A program made the translations under genes and the position numbers. DNA of 64,000 bases from Clitoria ternatea. Lineage: Eukaryota > Streptophyta > Magnoliopsida > Fabales > Fabaceae. Of the stretch, positions 61,298 to 64,000 are shown piece by piece. Within the stretch, counting starts at the first letter, position 1, and each line of letters opens with the position of its first letter. The notes under the pieces are model-generated. The model saw only the letters and a program-made list of their open reading frames with translations, was not told the DNA's origin and did not search any database. The stretch covers positions 97,100,001 through 97,164,000 of the forward strand of contig CM075676.1 in the NCBI GenBank assembly GCA_037962975.1. The letters are read 5' to 3'.

Positions 61298-61918
61298 GGA
61301 AGAGAATTTTACTATTTAAGATTACTTAATTATTTATTTTACTATTCATGATGTAAGTATTTACCAACCGGTGACTATTTATGATGTAAGTATTTACCAA
61401 CCGATGATGTAAACAATAAGTAAGCGATGATGTCGGCAGTGGCATGTTGGTTATTAGATAAAATGTTAAGGGTATTTTGGTCATTTTCTCAAATATTTAA
61501 AAAATTAAAAAAATTCTAGAAAATCATAAATAATGCATAGATCAAAAAGTTCTAAAGAATCATATTCTAATTCTTTCAAATTTTTATTTTAAAATTCTAA
61601 TAAGAGTTAAATCTTAAATATGTAAAAACAAAAATATAAGAACATAAAATAAAAATTATGAATAATAAAGATATTAAAAATTCTTAATATAATTTTCTTA
61701 ATTAGTGAATACTAATTAAGTCATTTTAAAATCTTTGTTCAATATATATATTTTTATTTTATTACTATTTTATTATTTTTTAAAATTAATTAAATATAAG
61801 TACCAAAATTTTATAAAAATATTAATTAGTTAAAAATTAACTAACTAACAGTAAGTGTTTTCTCATTAAAGATATATTAATATTTATTTTTTATTTGAGT
61901 AGAAAATAGGATGTTACA

Positions 61919-64000
61919 CCCTTCTTTTTTGTTGTTTCATACTTTGATGCTTGACAAATGGAGTAGTCTCTGATAAATTTTTTTACCTCTTTCTACATGC
62001 CGTTCCAAGAAAAAGATGTTGCTAACCGAGCCAAGGTAGCCTTAGCACCAGAGTGACTTGCTGTTGGTGTAGCATGGAATTTAGTGATGAGCTTCTGTCG
62101 GAGGTTGGAACAATCAGGTATGAATATTCGGCCCTTTGTCCACAATAGACCTTGCTTGAATTGGGAATCTTTAACAGATTCCAGAATTCTTTGAACTAAC
62201 ATTTTTCCTTCAATGTGTTGAGTATAATACTGCTACAGAGAGTTGATGAGTGAGGGAACCACCAAAGAGATGGAGAGTAGAAGATGGGACTGATCGGGAA
62301 ATTGACGAGATAGAGCATCCGTAACCCGATTCTTTGGGTATGGTCGGTGGAAGATTTCGAAGCTGTACCCTTGTAATTTCATGGCCCACTTTTGCTGTTT
62401 TGGAGTTTGAAATTTTTGAGAAAGTAAGTGTTTTAGACTCTGCTGGTCAGTCAAAATGTGAAAGTGAACCCCAATGAGATACTGACACCACTTTTTGATA
62501 GCTTTTGTTACAGCAAACATCTCCCGAATGTAGGTTGAAGCGGTTGCCATGCGAAGGCCCAATCGTTTACTGAAGAAGGCAACCGGGTGACCTTCCTAGG
62601 TTAGGACTGCACCTACTGCTATCATCGAGGCATCTGTTTCCAGGACAAATAACATGGAAAAGTTTGGTAGAATGAAGATAGAAGCTATTGTAATTTTATT
62701 TTTCAAAGCTGTAAAGGCCTTCAAGGCCTCAAGACTCCATGTAAATTCAGATTGGCGAAGCAAATCAGTGAGAGGAGCGGCGATAGTGGCGTAATGACGT
62801 ACAAAACATCGATATAAGTCGGTGAGCCCTAAAAATCCCCTGAGAGACGTGAGGGAACATGGTTGAGGCCATTCAGTTATTGCTTGAATTTTGTTTGGGT
62901 CAGGGGCTACTCCAGCAGGAGAAATAATGTGTCCCAAGTAATTAACCTTAGAAGAGTCAAATAAACACTTAAATAACTTGACAAAGAATTGGTGAGTAGC
63001 AAGTAGTGTTAAAACTGAATTTAAATGGCTAATGTGATCGGATAATGTGGTGCTGTAAATAAGTATATCATTAAAAAAATAAAACAAACCGACATAGGAA
63101 GGGTTGTAGGAGGTCTGTCATTGCAGCTTGAAAGGTAGATGGGGCATTAGCCAGCCCAAAGGGCATGACTAGGAACTCGTAGTGGCCATCCCAAGTTCTA
63201 AAAGTAGTCTTGTGAGTGTCGGGAGGGTGAACGCGAATTTGGTGGTAGCCAGAGTGAAGATCGATTTTAGAAAAAATTGTAGCAGATCCCAATTCGTCTA
63301 GTAGTTCATCAATTATAGGAATAGGGAACCTATCTTTACCAGTGATAGCATTCAGGGCCCTATAATCCACACAAAATTGCCAGGTGCCGTCTTTTTTTTA
63401 ACTAGGAGGACAGGGGAGGAAAATGGGCTTTTACTGGGAATGATAATACCTTGTTGAAGCATATCATGAATGAGGTTAGTCATGGTTGTCTTTTGGATGT
63501 GAGGGTAACGATAAAGTTTAATATTAACGGGTGTAGAATTAGGCAGTAAGGGGATGTGATGGTCATGGGTTCTAGGTGGGGGAAGGTCTTTAGGCTTTGT
63601 GAAAATTTGAGCATGGGAGAGCAGTAGGTTAGAGATAGGGGAAGGGAGGGAAGTTAAGGAAGGGTGGGAAGGGTCAAATGTATCCAAGAGAGGTTGTGGA
63701 TCTGGGGTAGGTGTGAACATCAATAGGTGACAACAGGCAACAGAATCTGTGTGGAGCATTTGGCAAAATTGAGTATAGGTGGAGGGAAGGAGGGAGGGGT
63801 TTAGTTCTCCTGAGAGTGTGATTGGTATAAGCTGGTGGTTGAAGGACATACTAGGGATGGAAAAGACTGCTGTAATAGGACCTAAGGTTCGAAGTCATTC
63901 AATGCCCAACACAACATCAACACCTTCAATAGGGAGGAGGTAAAAAGAGATAGAGAATTCGTGACCTTGGATAGAGATGGGAACATGTGGGCAGAGGCCT
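61919..64000 (-). pseudogene. pol: Reina-like chromovirus pol, broken and truncated
   Basis: Read from 64000 leftward: the protease end (DVVLGIE, then a stop where related proteins have Trp, near 63890), an RT lead-in from 63849, and RT to about 63050. The remaining RT and RNase H run to about 62240, and the integrase zinc-finger region ends at 61919. Breaks are a one-base loss in the A run near 63392-63399, a frame change in the T run near 63075-63090, TAG at 62596-62598, TAG at 62233-62235 and TAG at 61993-61995. The RT active site reads FFNDILIYS, so the first catalytic Asp is Asn. Integrase stops at the family G LTR boundary (61918). A Reina-like lineage is suggested by GVDVVLGI and RRALNAITGKDRFPIP-type text. 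I am sure of Ty3/gypsy, less sure of the lineage. Confidence 0.85.

Larger units (their letters stand above)
48177..61918 (-). repeat. LTR family G, copy 3 (reverse), split by the Tat element
   Basis: It consists of 48177-49562 plus 60915-61918 (about 2.39 kb). The reverse-strand start TGTAACATCC is at 61918. It is the reverse complement of 45248-47648, including both tandem arrays, the GTCCTTGCATAGG repeats and the TATA box. The interruption at 49562/60915 is the Tat element with target duplication AATAG, and the left arm shows the uninterrupted sequence. Confidence 0.85.

Noticed and set aside
45248..61918. One complete element bounded by the two family G LTRs
   Set aside because: The two copies are in opposite orientation and share no target duplication, so they are not a 5'/3' LTR pair.

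Overview
The window is plant nuclear DNA made almost entirely of LTR retrotransposons and their debris. I recognise no ordinary host gene, rRNA or tRNA. Plant lineages are clear from the coding remains: Ty3/gypsy chromoviruses (Tekay/Del-like and Reina-like) and a Tat/Ogre-group element with two RNase H domains and an antisense extra ORF. A papilionoid legume is my best guess, mainly because clustered GTAATCGATTAC and CTCGCYYRRGCGAG palindromes are familiar from legume LTRs. That species inference is weak.

Layout. (1) 1-5.9 kb: a decayed Tekay-like element, with the tail of its 5' LTR at the window edge, a tRNA-iMet primer site, a gag-pol riddled with stops and lacking its protease centre, and the start of a 3' LTR. 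(2) 5.96-22.6 kb: a three-level nest. A reverse-strand LTR fragment is split by a solo LTR (target duplication ATTCT), which is itself split by a complete 12.7 kb Tekay-like element (7091-19824, target duplication TTTCC, LTRs about 4 kb). (3) 22.6-31.2 kb: reverse-strand LTR remnants separated by GGTAACA-type low-complexity DNA, plus the first copy of a non-coding repeat called F here. (4) 31.2-39.2 kb: a second F copy carrying nested solo LTRs, then a tandem duplication of about 3 kb. One duplicate carries an 81-unit TTC microsatellite and a later solo LTR that the other lacks. (5) 39.2-45.2 kb: AT-rich DNA with nothing recognisable. (6) 45.2-61.9 kb: two copies of one LTR family head to head, forming a 2.4 kb inverted repeat. 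Its right arm is interrupted by an 11.35 kb Tat element (49563-60914). (7) 61.9-64 kb: a reverse-strand Reina-like pol pseudogene cut by that arm and by the window end.

How the parts work together. The Tat element reads right to left: LTR, primer site, gag-pol with one nonsense codon, a tail of two tandem arrays, and a spliced opposite-strand gene with its own TATA box. It has only one LTR, yet its target duplication is perfect and the last 9 bp of the missing LTR remain. Insertion boundaries and untouched sister copies give a relative order of events through most of the window. Coordinates of decayed LTR edges are approximate unless a target duplication is quoted. All comparisons were made by eye.
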